Assembly (NCBI RefSeq): GCF_013389365.1
Contig: NZ_JACADJ010000026.1
Coordinates: 1 to 47,655, forward strand
Origin: Desulfobacter latus
GTDB taxonomy: Bacteria; Desulfobacterota; Desulfobacteria; Desulfobacterales; Desulfobacteraceae
Direction: 5' to 3'
Length of the DNA: 47,655 bases
The position numbers were made by a program, and so were the translations under genes. Under the pieces are notes generated by a model that searched no databases, had not been told where the DNA came from, and worked only from the letters and a program-made list of their open reading frames with translations. Shown here piece by piece: positions 18,290 to 26,473 of the stretch (position 1 is the first letter of the stretch; each line of letters begins with the position of its first letter).

Positions 18290-19129
18290 TTATCCGATGC
18301 GCTGTTCGGTTGACGCCAAGGCCATTCTCAACCCGTCGGCCAAGGTGCTGCAGGTGCTGAACCCTGATAAATCCACCCCCAGCTGCACCAGGGTCTGGGA
18401 AATTTTGGCCCGGATGCCGGTAATGATGCATTCGGCACCCATGAGTTTGGCTGCCGAGGCCGCAGTCACCAGGTGCCTGGCCACCAGGGTATCCACCACC
18501 GGGATACCTGAAATATCCAGAATGGCCACATTGGCCTGGTTATCCTCCAGTGACGTGAGCATGGTTTCCATCATCAGTTGTGTCCGGGTGCTGTCCAGCA
18601 TCCCCACCAGCGGAATCATGAGGATGCGGTCCCATATCTTCACCACCGGGACCGAGACCTCCATAAATGCCTGCTGCTGCTCACGAATCAGACTTTCTCT
18701 GGATTCAAGATAGACCTCAAAGGTATAAAGCCCCAACTGGTCAATGACCCTGTTGATAACGAGGATATAATCCATGAGAAGGCGGTCATCCTTGTGCTCT
18801 TTCTGGAATACCGGCACAATGGCATCTTTCAGGGAGAAGATAAAGGTGGCGGTTTCGGATGGGCTCATGTTTTTCAGGGTCAGATCCTTGCTTAAATCAC
18901 CTAAAATTTTGCGCATTTGTCGATAGTCATCCATCTGGATGTCCGTACCAGAAGACAGCAACGCTGAAAACTGACCCAAGACCTCGAGGGTATTCTCCTT
19001 CATGCGATCCAGACCGATCATCTCCACCAGATTTTTTGCCTTGGCGATCAACAGCGTTTTCCATAGCTCATGAATCTGTTTTTCATTTTTTTTCAACAAT
19101 TCAGCAGTTTTTTTCTCAATTTCAGACAT
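18290..19129 (-). CDS. rsbR: Stressosome sensor protein RsbR (RsbRD-type N-terminus plus STAS)
   Basis: 279 residues: an N-terminal helical sensor domain (about 8-150) of the RsbRD type and a C-terminal STAS domain (about 160-275). The two RsbT target positions of Bacillus RsbRA align with S180 (Ser replaces the usual Thr in LDSTR) and T214 (VVDTLVA). The N-terminus should form the stressosome turret that senses the signal; no haem or flavin motif is recognisable. A strong TAAGGAG site lies 7 bases before the ATG. It is the first gene after the largest gap of the operon (101 bases), which contains a heptamer repeat, so an internal promoter is possible here. Confidence 0.93.
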   Translation of the reverse strand: MSEIEKKTAELLKKNEKQIHELWKTLLIAKAKNLVEMIGLDRMKENTLEVLGQFSALLSSGTDIQMDDYRQMRKILGDLSKDLTLKNMSPSETATFIFSLKDAIVPVFQKEHKDDRLLMDYILVINRVIDQLGLYTFEVYLESRESLIREQQQAFMEVSVPVVKIWDRILMIPLVGMLDSTRTQLMMETMLTSLEDNQANVAILDISGIPVVDTLVARHLVTAASAAKLMGAECIITGIRAKISQTLVQLGVDLSGFSTCSTLADGLRMALASTEQRIG

Positions 19130-19150
19130 CTGTTATCTCCTTATTTTAAG

Positions 19151-19192
19151 AGTATAAGAATTTCCATTTCCCACCACCCAGCACCCAGCACC
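19151..19192 (-). repeat. Tandem heptamer repeat with conserved tail, upstream of rsbR
   Basis: Read on the minus strand, three GGTGCTG-type heptamers are followed by a 21-base tail, GGAAATGGAAATTCTTATACT, of which 20 positions match the tail of the copy at 39816-39871 before trpE. The tail ends 21 bases before the rsbR start. Its TATACT resembles a -10 hexamer, but no -35 sits at the right distance. Confidence 0.75.
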
Positions 19193-19230
19193 CATTTCCT
19201 TTGGTTCAGGTTCGAGTCGCTGCTGCCGGC

Positions 19231-22167
19231 TTATGCCGTCAAATGCTCGGGGTTCAACACCAGCAGAACCCGTCCGTCTCCGAGAATACTCACCCCGCTG
19301 ACAATATTGATCCCCGAAAGCATTTCAGGCAGGGGTTTTACAGCGATTTCCATATTCTTGTCAAACCGGTCAATGATCAGACCGAACTTGCCCCCGGCAT
19401 TTTTAAGGATCACGCAGGCCCACTCTTGTTCGCCTGTTTTATTGATTTGAGAGCCGGCAGATCCGGGTATTTTTTTCGAAATAATCTCTTGCAAATGCAC
19501 TGCCGGCAGCACTTCCCCCCGGTAATAAAATACCAGGGCGTCTCCGGCCTGTCTGAATTTTTCCGGTGCCAGTTTTACCGTGGAAAGGATACATTCAATG
19601 GGCAGGGCATAGGAATTGCCGGCCGCCTCAATGAACAACACCGTGTCTATACCTAGGGTGGTGGGAATGGACAGGGTCACCTGGGTCCCCTTGCCCTGGT
19701 CCGACATGAGGTTAATGGTGCCCCCAAGGGAACGTACCGTGGTTTTGACCACATCCATGCCAACCCCTCTGCCGGAAATATCCGTCACCTCGTCGGCAGT
19801 GGAGATGCCGGGCATGAATATCAGGTCCAGCAGCCCCGGATCATCTTTGGCGTCAATTTTGAACCCTTTTTCCCTGGCTTTTTTGAACAATTTTTCCCGA
19901 TCAATGCCTTTGCCGTCGTCAATGATGTCGATGATAATGCTGCTGCCCTGTTTGACTGCCCGGAGCAAGAGGGTGCCTTTTTGCGGTTTGCCTTGCGTCT
20001 CACGCTCTTTACCGGTTTCAATGCCGTGGTCACAGGCATTCCTCACCAGATGAATCATGGGATCTGTCAGCACATCCGCCACCTTTTTGTCGATTTCAAT
20101 CTCTTCGCCGTCGGTCATGAGCTGGATGGATTTTTTCTGCTTGTTGCTGATGTCCCGCACCACCCGGACAAACTTGGTAAAAATCCCCTTTATGGGAACC
20201 ATTCTCAGGGCCACCACAGAGTGCTGGATTTCACTGGTAAGTCTGGAAAACAGGTGGAGATTTTCCTCCATGGCCCTGACCGTGGGGCGGATATCCCCGT
20301 CCGCCGATTCCAACTGGTCCAGGAGATAGGCGTATCTGTTCCGGGCAATGAGCATTTCTCCCACCATATTGGAAAAGCGCTCGATCTTTTTCTCATCCAC
20401 CCGCATACTTTGTATGGATGCCGACTTGCCGGATTCGTCTTCATTTTTCTGTGTTTTCCGCCGGTCCGCCGATTCCAGCACCTGCTGCTTTTTCAATGCA
20501 AGGGCCACATCTTCTTCAGATACCTTTCCCAAGTCCACCAGCAATTCTCCCACCACTTTCTGACGGCTTAAGGCCTCTTCCAGATCCGCCTCCTGGATTT
20601 TTTTCTCCCGGATCAGGATTTCACCCAGCCTGGCGGATTCTTCCAGAAGCTGATCCAGAAGGGAGCGGACATCTTCCAGACCGGATAATAGATCGGGATT
20701 ATCTGACCGCAGTTCCGGATCATGCCAGTTTTCCCACACATCCGCCGCCTTGACGGACAACTCCTTGTACCCCACGGTGTCTGCGCAAACGGTTAAATCC
20801 CTTAATGTCTGAACCGCAAGGGCTTTGCGATCCGCAAAGCTGTGGGATGTATCCATGCAGATACCTAAAATTTCCTCGAATTGAAACACCTGTTCATAAA
20901 ACACATCATGGATGTCCTTGGGCAGTGTCGGCACACAGACTGTGACCGCTTCCTTGTGACCGGCGTCATCATATTTGAGCAGTTGCTGGTACAACAGAGG
21001 CAAATTCGGCATGGGATTTCCGTCTGCCAGGACGGAAATGGCATGTTTGATAAAATCCATGGATTTAAGAATGACATCCACTGTTTCTGGGGTGGCAGGT
21101 ATCAGTTTCTGCCGCAGTTTCTCAATCAGGGATTCTGTGGCATGGGTGAACCGGGTCAGTTCCCTGACCCCAATAAAATCCGCATCCCCCTTGATATTGT
21201 GAACCACCCTGAAAATCGCATTGAGTGAATCGTCGGAGCCGCTTGTTTCGTACTCAATGATGCTCTGTTCCGCCGCCTCCAGCATTTCAAAAGCACCTTC
21301 CAGGAATTCGCCCATGGCCTCTTCCATGTCCATCTGGAACTCAGGCAGGGTGTCTTCATCCATCTCATCCGGCACAGGATCATTGTCGGCCGCCTCTTCT
21401 GACGCGACGCTCTGTGCTGCAATTGATTCAATAACCAGCTCTTTTACCCGATTATCCCCTAAACCGTTGTTAAGGTCTTCAATCGTATCGGATGACAATG
21501 ATGTAGAGACATAAAGTACCGGCTGCAGATAAAGCTTCAGAGGATCAAACGTGTCCAGCCCCGGAATATCTGTTCCCCCCATCACCGGAAAATAGTTCTG
21601 ACACTTGTCCTGGAGTTCAGCCATAAACCGGGCCTGGTCCGGCATATCCCCCGAGGAAAAATCAGCGTATGCCCAGTATATTTTATAGGCCTGCTGTTTT
21701 TCCATGATCGCCGATTCAAGAACAGCACGGATGTTTGACGGAAGGGGGGCTGTTTCCAGGGTAAGGGCGGAAGCGGCAGATTTTTTATAACAGGTTTGAA
21801 GACGCTCTACGAGTTCCGGGTCTATATCAGGCACCCGGCCTTTTTCATAGGTTTCTATCATGGCAGTGAGGCTGTCCGCAGCCACCAGAATCGTGTCCAC
21901 CACCTCCGGGGTCAACTCGACCTCTTTGTTACGAAGCACGTTGAACAGATTTTCCAGGTGGTGTGAAAAATCAGTGATCCGCGCCAGGTCATAAGAACCG
22001 GCACTCCCTTTGATGGTATGAATTCCCCGGAACAAGGCATCCAGCAATTCGGTCCGGGACGGGGCTGCCTCCAGTTTCAGGATATCTTCGGAAACCGTTT
22101 CCAGAATCTCCCTGGCTTCCTGGAGAAATTCTTTCTTAAATTTTTCGGTTATCTCTTCATATGCCAT
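19231..22167 (-). CDS. cheA: CheA-type chemotaxis kinase (first CheA) with two HPt domains
   Basis: 978 residues. HPt1 with H50 (IHTIKGSAG), HPt2 with H323 (VHNIKGDAD), helical middle, tandem 24-residue GEIL-type repeats (about 513-561), dimerisation region (about 588-680), HATPase (N710 in LVRNACDHGIE, G1 DDGKGI, G2 SGRGVGMDVV) and CheW-like domain (about 850-978). All motifs look active. Two HPt domains give two phosphorylatable histidines. Multi-HPt CheA proteins are known (for example ChpA and FrzE-like kinases) and suggest separate receiver partners or a phosphate sink. It lies just before the stressosome genes and behind the STAS-like and cheY genes. Confidence 0.94.
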   Translation of the reverse strand: MAYEEITEKFKKEFLQEAREILETVSEDILKLEAAPSRTELLDALFRGIHTIKGSAGSYDLARITDFSHHLENLFNVLRNKEVELTPEVVDTILVAADSLTAMIETYEKGRVPDIDPELVERLQTCYKKSAASALTLETAPLPSNIRAVLESAIMEKQQAYKIYWAYADFSSGDMPDQARFMAELQDKCQNYFPVMGGTDIPGLDTFDPLKLYLQPVLYVSTSLSSDTIEDLNNGLGDNRVKELVIESIAAQSVASEEAADNDPVPDEMDEDTLPEFQMDMEEAMGEFLEGAFEMLEAAEQSIIEYETSGSDDSLNAIFRVVHNIKGDADFIGVRELTRFTHATESLIEKLRQKLIPATPETVDVILKSMDFIKHAISVLADGNPMPNLPLLYQQLLKYDDAGHKEAVTVCVPTLPKDIHDVFYEQVFQFEEILGICMDTSHSFADRKALAVQTLRDLTVCADTVGYKELSVKAADVWENWHDPELRSDNPDLLSGLEDVRSLLDQLLEESARLGEILIREKKIQEADLEEALSRQKVVGELLVDLGKVSEEDVALALKKQQVLESADRRKTQKNEDESGKSASIQSMRVDEKKIERFSNMVGEMLIARNRYAYLLDQLESADGDIRPTVRAMEENLHLFSRLTSEIQHSVVALRMVPIKGIFTKFVRVVRDISNKQKKSIQLMTDGEEIEIDKKVADVLTDPMIHLVRNACDHGIETGKERETQGKPQKGTLLLRAVKQGSSIIIDIIDDGKGIDREKLFKKAREKGFKIDAKDDPGLLDLIFMPGISTADEVTDISGRGVGMDVVKTTVRSLGGTINLMSDQGKGTQVTLSIPTTLGIDTVLFIEAAGNSYALPIECILSTVKLAPEKFRQAGDALVFYYRGEVLPAVHLQEIISKKIPGSAGSQINKTGEQEWACVILKNAGGKFGLIIDRFDKNMEIAVKPLPEMLSGINIVSGVSILGDGRVLLVLNPEHLTA

Positions 22168-22197
22168 ACGATTACCTTTATCCTCGTATACGCCGGT

Positions 22198-22509
22198 TTA
22201 TGGTTTTTCAGATCCTGCACCCATATCCAGTGTGGGGCTGATCCCGTAGAGCCGGCACATATTTTTCAGAAGCGGATCATTGCCTTCCAGGTTCAGGTCG
22301 ATCTCTCGTTCCCGGCAGAATACGGCCAGGGAAAGAAGGAACTGCAAATAGCCTGTATCCAGTTTTTTTAGTTTGTCTATTTTCAAATTGATGCGCTGGA
22401 TTCCATCGGGGATGTCAGCGGCTTTCTGCGCATCCACTGTCACCTTATCAACAGTCGAAACCGGGTGCAGGGTCAGTGTGACGGTTGTTTTGCGTTTAGT
22501 CATTCTCAT
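22198..22509 (-). CDS. Small STAS-like protein (anti-anti-sigma fold)
   Basis: 103 residues with the beta-alpha pattern of a lipid-raft/STAS-like domain: an N-terminal strand pair, INLKIDKLKKLDTGYLQFLLSL in the position of the STAS phosphorylation loop and first helix (about 40-61), and a C-terminal helix region. A Thr (T52, in LDTGYL) takes the place of the usual Ser/Thr, so it could be a substrate of RsbT or of the RsbT-like kinases encoded nearby. It overlaps cheY by 14 bases. The family assignment rests on pattern only; the sequence is divergent. Confidence 0.65.
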   Translation of the reverse strand: MRMTKRKTTVTLTLHPVSTVDKVTVDAQKAADIPDGIQRINLKIDKLKKLDTGYLQFLLSLAVFCREREIDLNLEGNDPLLKNMCRLYGISPTLDMGAGSEKP

Positions 22510-22873
22510 GGGGCACCCCCAGCAGCAGTTTAATATGCTGTACCAGTTGTTCCGGTTTCACGGGCTTGACCAGATAAAGATTGGCGCCTTTGATATACGC
22601 TTTTGTGCGATGGATCTCCTCCTCCTGGGTGGTAAGCACGATGATGGGCAGATCCTGCCGGTGTTCCTGCCGCAGTTCCTGGATCATGGTGAGGCCGTCC
22701 ATGCGCGGCATGTTGATGTCGGAAAGGATAAGGTCATAGGCCTTGTTCAAGGACTTTTCAATGGCCTCAATCCCATCCCCTGCCACATCTGCCGCAAACC
22801 CCTCCACCTTCAGGATATTGGAGTGAAAGCTCCTGACCACCGGTGAATCGTCCACCACAAGAATCTTCTTCAT
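22496..22873 (-). CDS. cheY: CheY-type response regulator
   Basis: 125 residues forming a single receiver: MKKILVVDDSPVVR start with the acidic pair, phospho-acceptor Asp in LILSDINMPRMDG, Thr in VLTTQ and Lys in LVKPVKP. The DINMPRMDGL stretch is typical of CheY proteins phosphorylated by CheA. It lies between cheR and the STAS-like gene, upstream of the two-HPt CheA, its probable kinase. With no flagellar genes in the window its target is unknown. Confidence 0.9.
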   Translation of the reverse strand: MKKILVVDDSPVVRSFHSNILKVEGFAADVAGDGIEAIEKSLNKAYDLILSDINMPRMDGLTMIQELRQEHRQDLPIIVLTTQEEEIHRTKAYIKGANLYLVKPVKPEQLVQHIKLLLGVPHEND

Positions 22874-22891
22874 GTCTGTTTCTTCCCCATA

Positions 22892-23773
22892 TTATTTATA
22901 GTAGACCAGGTGCTTACCCATCCGTTTCATTTTGAAGGCCGCAGACAAGCGACTGACGCTTTCACTGGACCCCAGAAAAATATACCCTCCTTTGTTCAGG
23001 GAGATATAAAACTGGTTCATGAGCCGTTTTCTTGAATCATCGTCAAAATATATCAGCAGGTTACGGCAGAAAATAAAATCAAATCCCCTTTTCTTGCGTA
23101 CTGTGTCCTTATCGTTTAGATTCAGATGTTCAAAATGAACCAGCTCTTTGAGCTGATCGCTGACCGTGTAGGCGCCGCTCCTGCTTCGTGTAAAATACTT
23201 CATCAGGTATTCCTTGGGAACGTCTCTGATGCTTCGCTGGTAATAGACACCGTTTTGGGCCTTTTTGAGTACATTTTCATCAATGTCGCTGGCCACAATC
23301 TCAATTTTAAAGTCCTCAGGATCATCCAGCATGGCCAACAGGATAATGGCAAGGGTATAGGGTTCTTCCCCGGTGGAACAGGCTGCGGACCAGATCTTCA
23401 AGGTACGGTCTCCCGCGGCGATCTTTCTATTTTCGACATCCTCAAGACAATTTTCCCCAAAGGCCTGGAGCTGGGGAAAATCCCGGAACAGATACGTTTC
23501 ATTGACGGTCAGAAGGTTTACCAATCTCTGGAATTCCTGACCTTTGAGATCCTGGAACCGAAGCAGGCGGATATAGTCGGCCACGGTAGCAATGGCAAGC
23601 TCCCGCATCCGCTTGTTTATCCGTTTTGAAATAAAATACAATTTCTGAGGTTCAAAGCGGATCCCGCACTTACGATAGATGAATTCGCTAAGAATCCGGA
23701 ATTCATCCTGGGAAATTCTGACGTCGCCGGGACTCGTGCCGGATTGAAAAAAGGCTTTTCGTGGGCTTCCCAT
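22892..23773 (-). CDS. cheR: Chemoreceptor glutamate methyltransferase CheR
   Basis: 293 residues. N-terminal helical domain with NETYLFRD (91-98), then a Rossmann SAM-binding core with IWSAACSTGEEPYTLA (127-142), EIVASDID and FIFCRNLLIYFD, all hallmarks of CheR. It methylates receptor glutamates with S-adenosylmethionine. The likely substrate is the soluble receptor at 29607-31550, the only chemoreceptor in the window. There is no C-terminal TPR extension. Its stop is followed by cheY after 18 bases and its start overlaps the HEAT gene by one base. Confidence 0.95.
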   Translation of the reverse strand: MGSPRKAFFQSGTSPGDVRISQDEFRILSEFIYRKCGIRFEPQKLYFISKRINKRMRELAIATVADYIRLLRFQDLKGQEFQRLVNLLTVNETYLFRDFPQLQAFGENCLEDVENRKIAAGDRTLKIWSAACSTGEEPYTLAIILLAMLDDPEDFKIEIVASDIDENVLKKAQNGVYYQRSIRDVPKEYLMKYFTRSRSGAYTVSDQLKELVHFEHLNLNDKDTVRKKRGFDFIFCRNLLIYFDDDSRKRLMNQFYISLNKGGYIFLGSSESVSRLSAAFKMKRMGKHLVYYK

Positions 23774-24840
23774 TAATACTCCTGTTCGGTCAGATCTTCA
23801 TATAATTGTTTCAGTTCTTGATTGCCGGTGCGTTTCAATATGTCCTGAATTTTCTGCCTGGCGTCTTGGGTGTCTGATTTAAAGAGCCATCGCAGCCCTA
23901 TTGCCTGCATGCCCGGTTGTTCCATCAGCTCAAATCCAATGGGGTCTATCTGTTCCGGATCGATAAGCTGGTTTTCAAGAACCAGGTCACAGGCCGTGTA
24001 CCGAATGGCCGGATCTGCTTCCGTATTCTCAATCAGGCCCAGGAGAAAGTCTCTGACGGCTTTATTTCCGGTGATTCGAGGGAACCGGCGGCTGCTTTCG
24101 ATAACGGCTTCCATATAATCTTCGGCATAAATGCCGGAACCGTCCATGCTTGAGAGGAATTGTTCAATAATCTCAACATCACCCGATCTTGCCACCAACC
24201 GGATAAATTCCGGCAGAAACAGGCCGTTGATTTCCCGGATATCCCCGTTGGGGCACAGCACCTTAAATACGCTTTGGATATGCTGGGCCCCGCCCATCAC
24301 AGAAAGGGCTTCAAGGATCGCTGAGACCAGCATGGGCTCGGTTTTGGTTTCCAACACTCGGATCATCTCCGGCAGGCTGTCGGTATCGGACAGCTGCCCC
24401 AGATACTCGACGGCCGTAATTTTTACATTGACGGACGGATCGAAAAGCCCGGCGCGCAAAGCCATAACCGCTGTTTTTGACCGTGTGGCATAGAGGGAAT
24501 CCATGACCAGCTTTCTCACCTCACGGTCAGCATGATCCAAATAGGCGGTCAAAAACGCAATGGCCGCATCCCCCCCTTCACCGAAAATATCAACTGCGGC
24601 GTTGCGCAAAAATGCCTCCGGACTGGAAAACATGCCAAACAAACGCGGGAACACGGATTCAATATCAATACCTTTCAGGGCATCCACCAGACTTTCCCTG
24701 ACCGCCACGCTCGACTCTTCGCCTAAACGTTCCACCAGCCATTCCGGGGCCTTGTCCGGCTGCTCATCAAGGATATCTTGCACCGCATAAAGCCGTTCTG
24801 CTTCATCCGGGCTGTGCAGCTTTTGTTTCAACCGTTCCAT
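23773..24840 (-). CDS. HEAT-repeat protein
   Basis: 355 residues built from successive helical pairs of the HEAT/PBS-lyase type, for example AEWL/AVRESLVDALKGI, AFLRNAAVDIFGE, REVRKLVMDSLYATRS and VNVKITAVEYLGQL, each about 30-35 residues apart. No catalytic motif or signal peptide is present. Such repeats make protein-binding solenoids. It lies between cheV and cheR (one-base overlap with cheR), so it is probably a scaffold or adaptor of the chemosensory complex. Confidence 0.85.
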   Translation of the reverse strand: MERLKQKLHSPDEAERLYAVQDILDEQPDKAPEWLVERLGEESSVAVRESLVDALKGIDIESVFPRLFGMFSSPEAFLRNAAVDIFGEGGDAAIAFLTAYLDHADREVRKLVMDSLYATRSKTAVMALRAGLFDPSVNVKITAVEYLGQLSDTDSLPEMIRVLETKTEPMLVSAILEALSVMGGAQHIQSVFKVLCPNGDIREINGLFLPEFIRLVARSGDVEIIEQFLSSMDGSGIYAEDYMEAVIESSRRFPRITGNKAVRDFLLGLIENTEADPAIRYTACDLVLENQLIDPEQIDPIGFELMEQPGMQAIGLRWLFKSDTQDARQKIQDILKRTGNQELKQLYEDLTEQEY

Positions 24841-24852
24841 TGATAAAATCCT

Positions 24853-25746
24853 TTAAAGCTTGAGCAGGTGGGCCACCTGCCTCAACAGCTCATCCAGAGA
24901 CAATTTTGTGATATGGGCATTGGCTTTCATGGCTTTGGCCCGCTCTTTCATGCCGATATCCCCGATGGAGGAATAGACCAGAACCGGGGTCCGGTTCCGA
25001 TCCGGATCGTTGCGGATATGCCCCAACACGGACAACCCGTCCTTTTTGGGCATTTCAACATCTGCAATCACCAGGGCGATGTCCGGATTTTCATCAAACA
25101 GATCAATCGCCATCTCTCCGTCCCGGGCGGTGATGACCTTTAAATTTCTTTCAGATAATTCGGTCTCCAGCATCTGCCGGACCGGGGCGGAATCCTCGGC
25201 CACCAGAATGAGTTGACCGTCCCCTTTAAGTTCTGTTGTTATGCCTTGATCGTCAGGTTTTGCTGCCAGAGAGGGTGACAATTCCAGGACAATCTTTTCG
25301 TAATCCGCCAGCAGTATATTGGTCTCTTGATCCGGGCGGGCAATGGCCAGTATGTAGGGATTATCCAGTGACCCCATGATCTGCTTGGTGTCTTTTACCT
25401 GCTCCCATGAAATGGTGTGTACCTGCTCCACGGCATTCACCCAGAAACCGGTGATGGTGTTAAAGAACTCGGTAATGATCACCCGGCCTTCGCCGTCATC
25501 GCTTTCCAGTCCCAATACCACGCTCAGGTCTACCAGGGGAACAATCGCACCATGGTCATAAAACATCCCCATGACCGCGGCATGCATATTGGCCTCTTTG
25601 CCTGCATACTGTTCCGGACGGTTGATGACCCGGCTGACTTTAAGAATATTGATTCCCAGGTGCAGTTTGCCGATCTTGTACTCTAAGATTTTCAGCTCGT
25701 TTGAACCGCTTTTTAAATAAGAATCCGGCTCATTCATACTGGCCAT
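24853..25746 (-). CDS. cheV: CheV: CheW-like coupling domain plus receiver
   Basis: 297 residues: CheW-like domain (about 15-160, with IVPLVDLSVVLGL) and a receiver (about 178-296) with acidic pair in VAEDS, phospho-acceptor D229 (LVIADVEMPKKDG) and K281. CheV couples receptors to CheA, and phosphorylation of its receiver is thought to tune that coupling. The first codons overlap the upstream kinase gene by 17 bases. Starts at M1 or M4 are both possible. Confidence 0.94.
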   Translation of the reverse strand: MASMNEPDSYLKSGSNELKILEYKIGKLHLGINILKVSRVINRPEQYAGKEANMHAAVMGMFYDHGAIVPLVDLSVVLGLESDDGEGRVIITEFFNTITGFWVNAVEQVHTISWEQVKDTKQIMGSLDNPYILAIARPDQETNILLADYEKIVLELSPSLAAKPDDQGITTELKGDGQLILVAEDSAPVRQMLETELSERNLKVITARDGEMAIDLFDENPDIALVIADVEMPKKDGLSVLGHIRNDPDRNRTPVLVYSSIGDIGMKERAKAMKANAHITKLSLDELLRQVAHLLKL

Positions 25747-26473
25747 TTATATACCTCCTTGTTATTTCGATATTCAAACTCAACGAAAATTGAACCCCTT
25801 CAGGCTGGTACACATTTTCAACCCCCACCCGGGCATCTAAAACCCCTGCGGCAAGCTTGCAGAATGCCAGGCCAAGCCCCTGGCCCCGCCATTGTTTTTT
25901 CCTGCGCAATTCAAGTTGTATCTCCGGCTCGAAAATACGTTCCAATGAAGCTTCGGGAATATGGTTGCCGCCGTTGAAGACCAGAAATCGAATGGTACCG
26001 TTATCAACCCTGGTCTCCAGGACGATCCTTCCGCCGGGATCGGTATGGACCAGAGCGTTGTATAAATAGTTTTCAAGAATCCGGAATACCAGGTCTTCAT
26101 CCGACTCAATGGTTGCCATAACATTGTCCAGGCACTGGAAGTCGATTTCTTCGGCTTCTGCAAATTGCCTGAATACACCGGACAGGTCCTTGAGCAGCTC
26201 AGAGGCTCCAAACCGGGACCAATGGACAGGCAGCTGTTTGGTGGACATGATCTCTTTCAGGTCTGAAACCATCCGGCCCGCCCGTGCCATGGCATGCATG
26301 CTTGACCGGACCATCTGACTGTCCCGGTCCAGGCGGGGGTCAATTTTTCCCCTTTCGATACGGTCCAACATCCAATGGGACACCATGATCGGCTTTTCCA
26401 GATCATGGATCATCATACGGACCAGGCGGGTCAATTCATCTTGTTTTGAATTGGAATCATCCATGTCTATCAT
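25730..26473 (-). CDS. Small soluble histidine kinase (HisKA-HATPase)
   Basis: 247 residues with no sensor or membrane part. H23 in MMIHDLEKP fits the H box, followed by a two-helix dimerisation region. The HATPase domain has its N box in ENYLYNALVHT and glycine loop GQGLGLAFC; the G1 box reads FNGGNHIP, where Asn stands for the usual Asp, so ATP turnover may be weak. It overlaps cheB by 4 bases and cheV by 17, so its product is made with chemotaxis proteins and may phosphorylate their receivers. Alternatively it is a phosphatase-biased kinase. Confidence 0.82.
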   Translation of the reverse strand: MIDMDDSNSKQDELTRLVRMMIHDLEKPIMVSHWMLDRIERGKIDPRLDRDSQMVRSSMHAMARAGRMVSDLKEIMSTKQLPVHWSRFGASELLKDLSGVFRQFAEAEEIDFQCLDNVMATIESDEDLVFRILENYLYNALVHTDPGGRIVLETRVDNGTIRFLVFNGGNHIPEASLERIFEPEIQLELRRKKQWRGQGLGLAFCKLAAGVLDARVGVENVYQPEGVQFSLSLNIEITRRYINGQYE

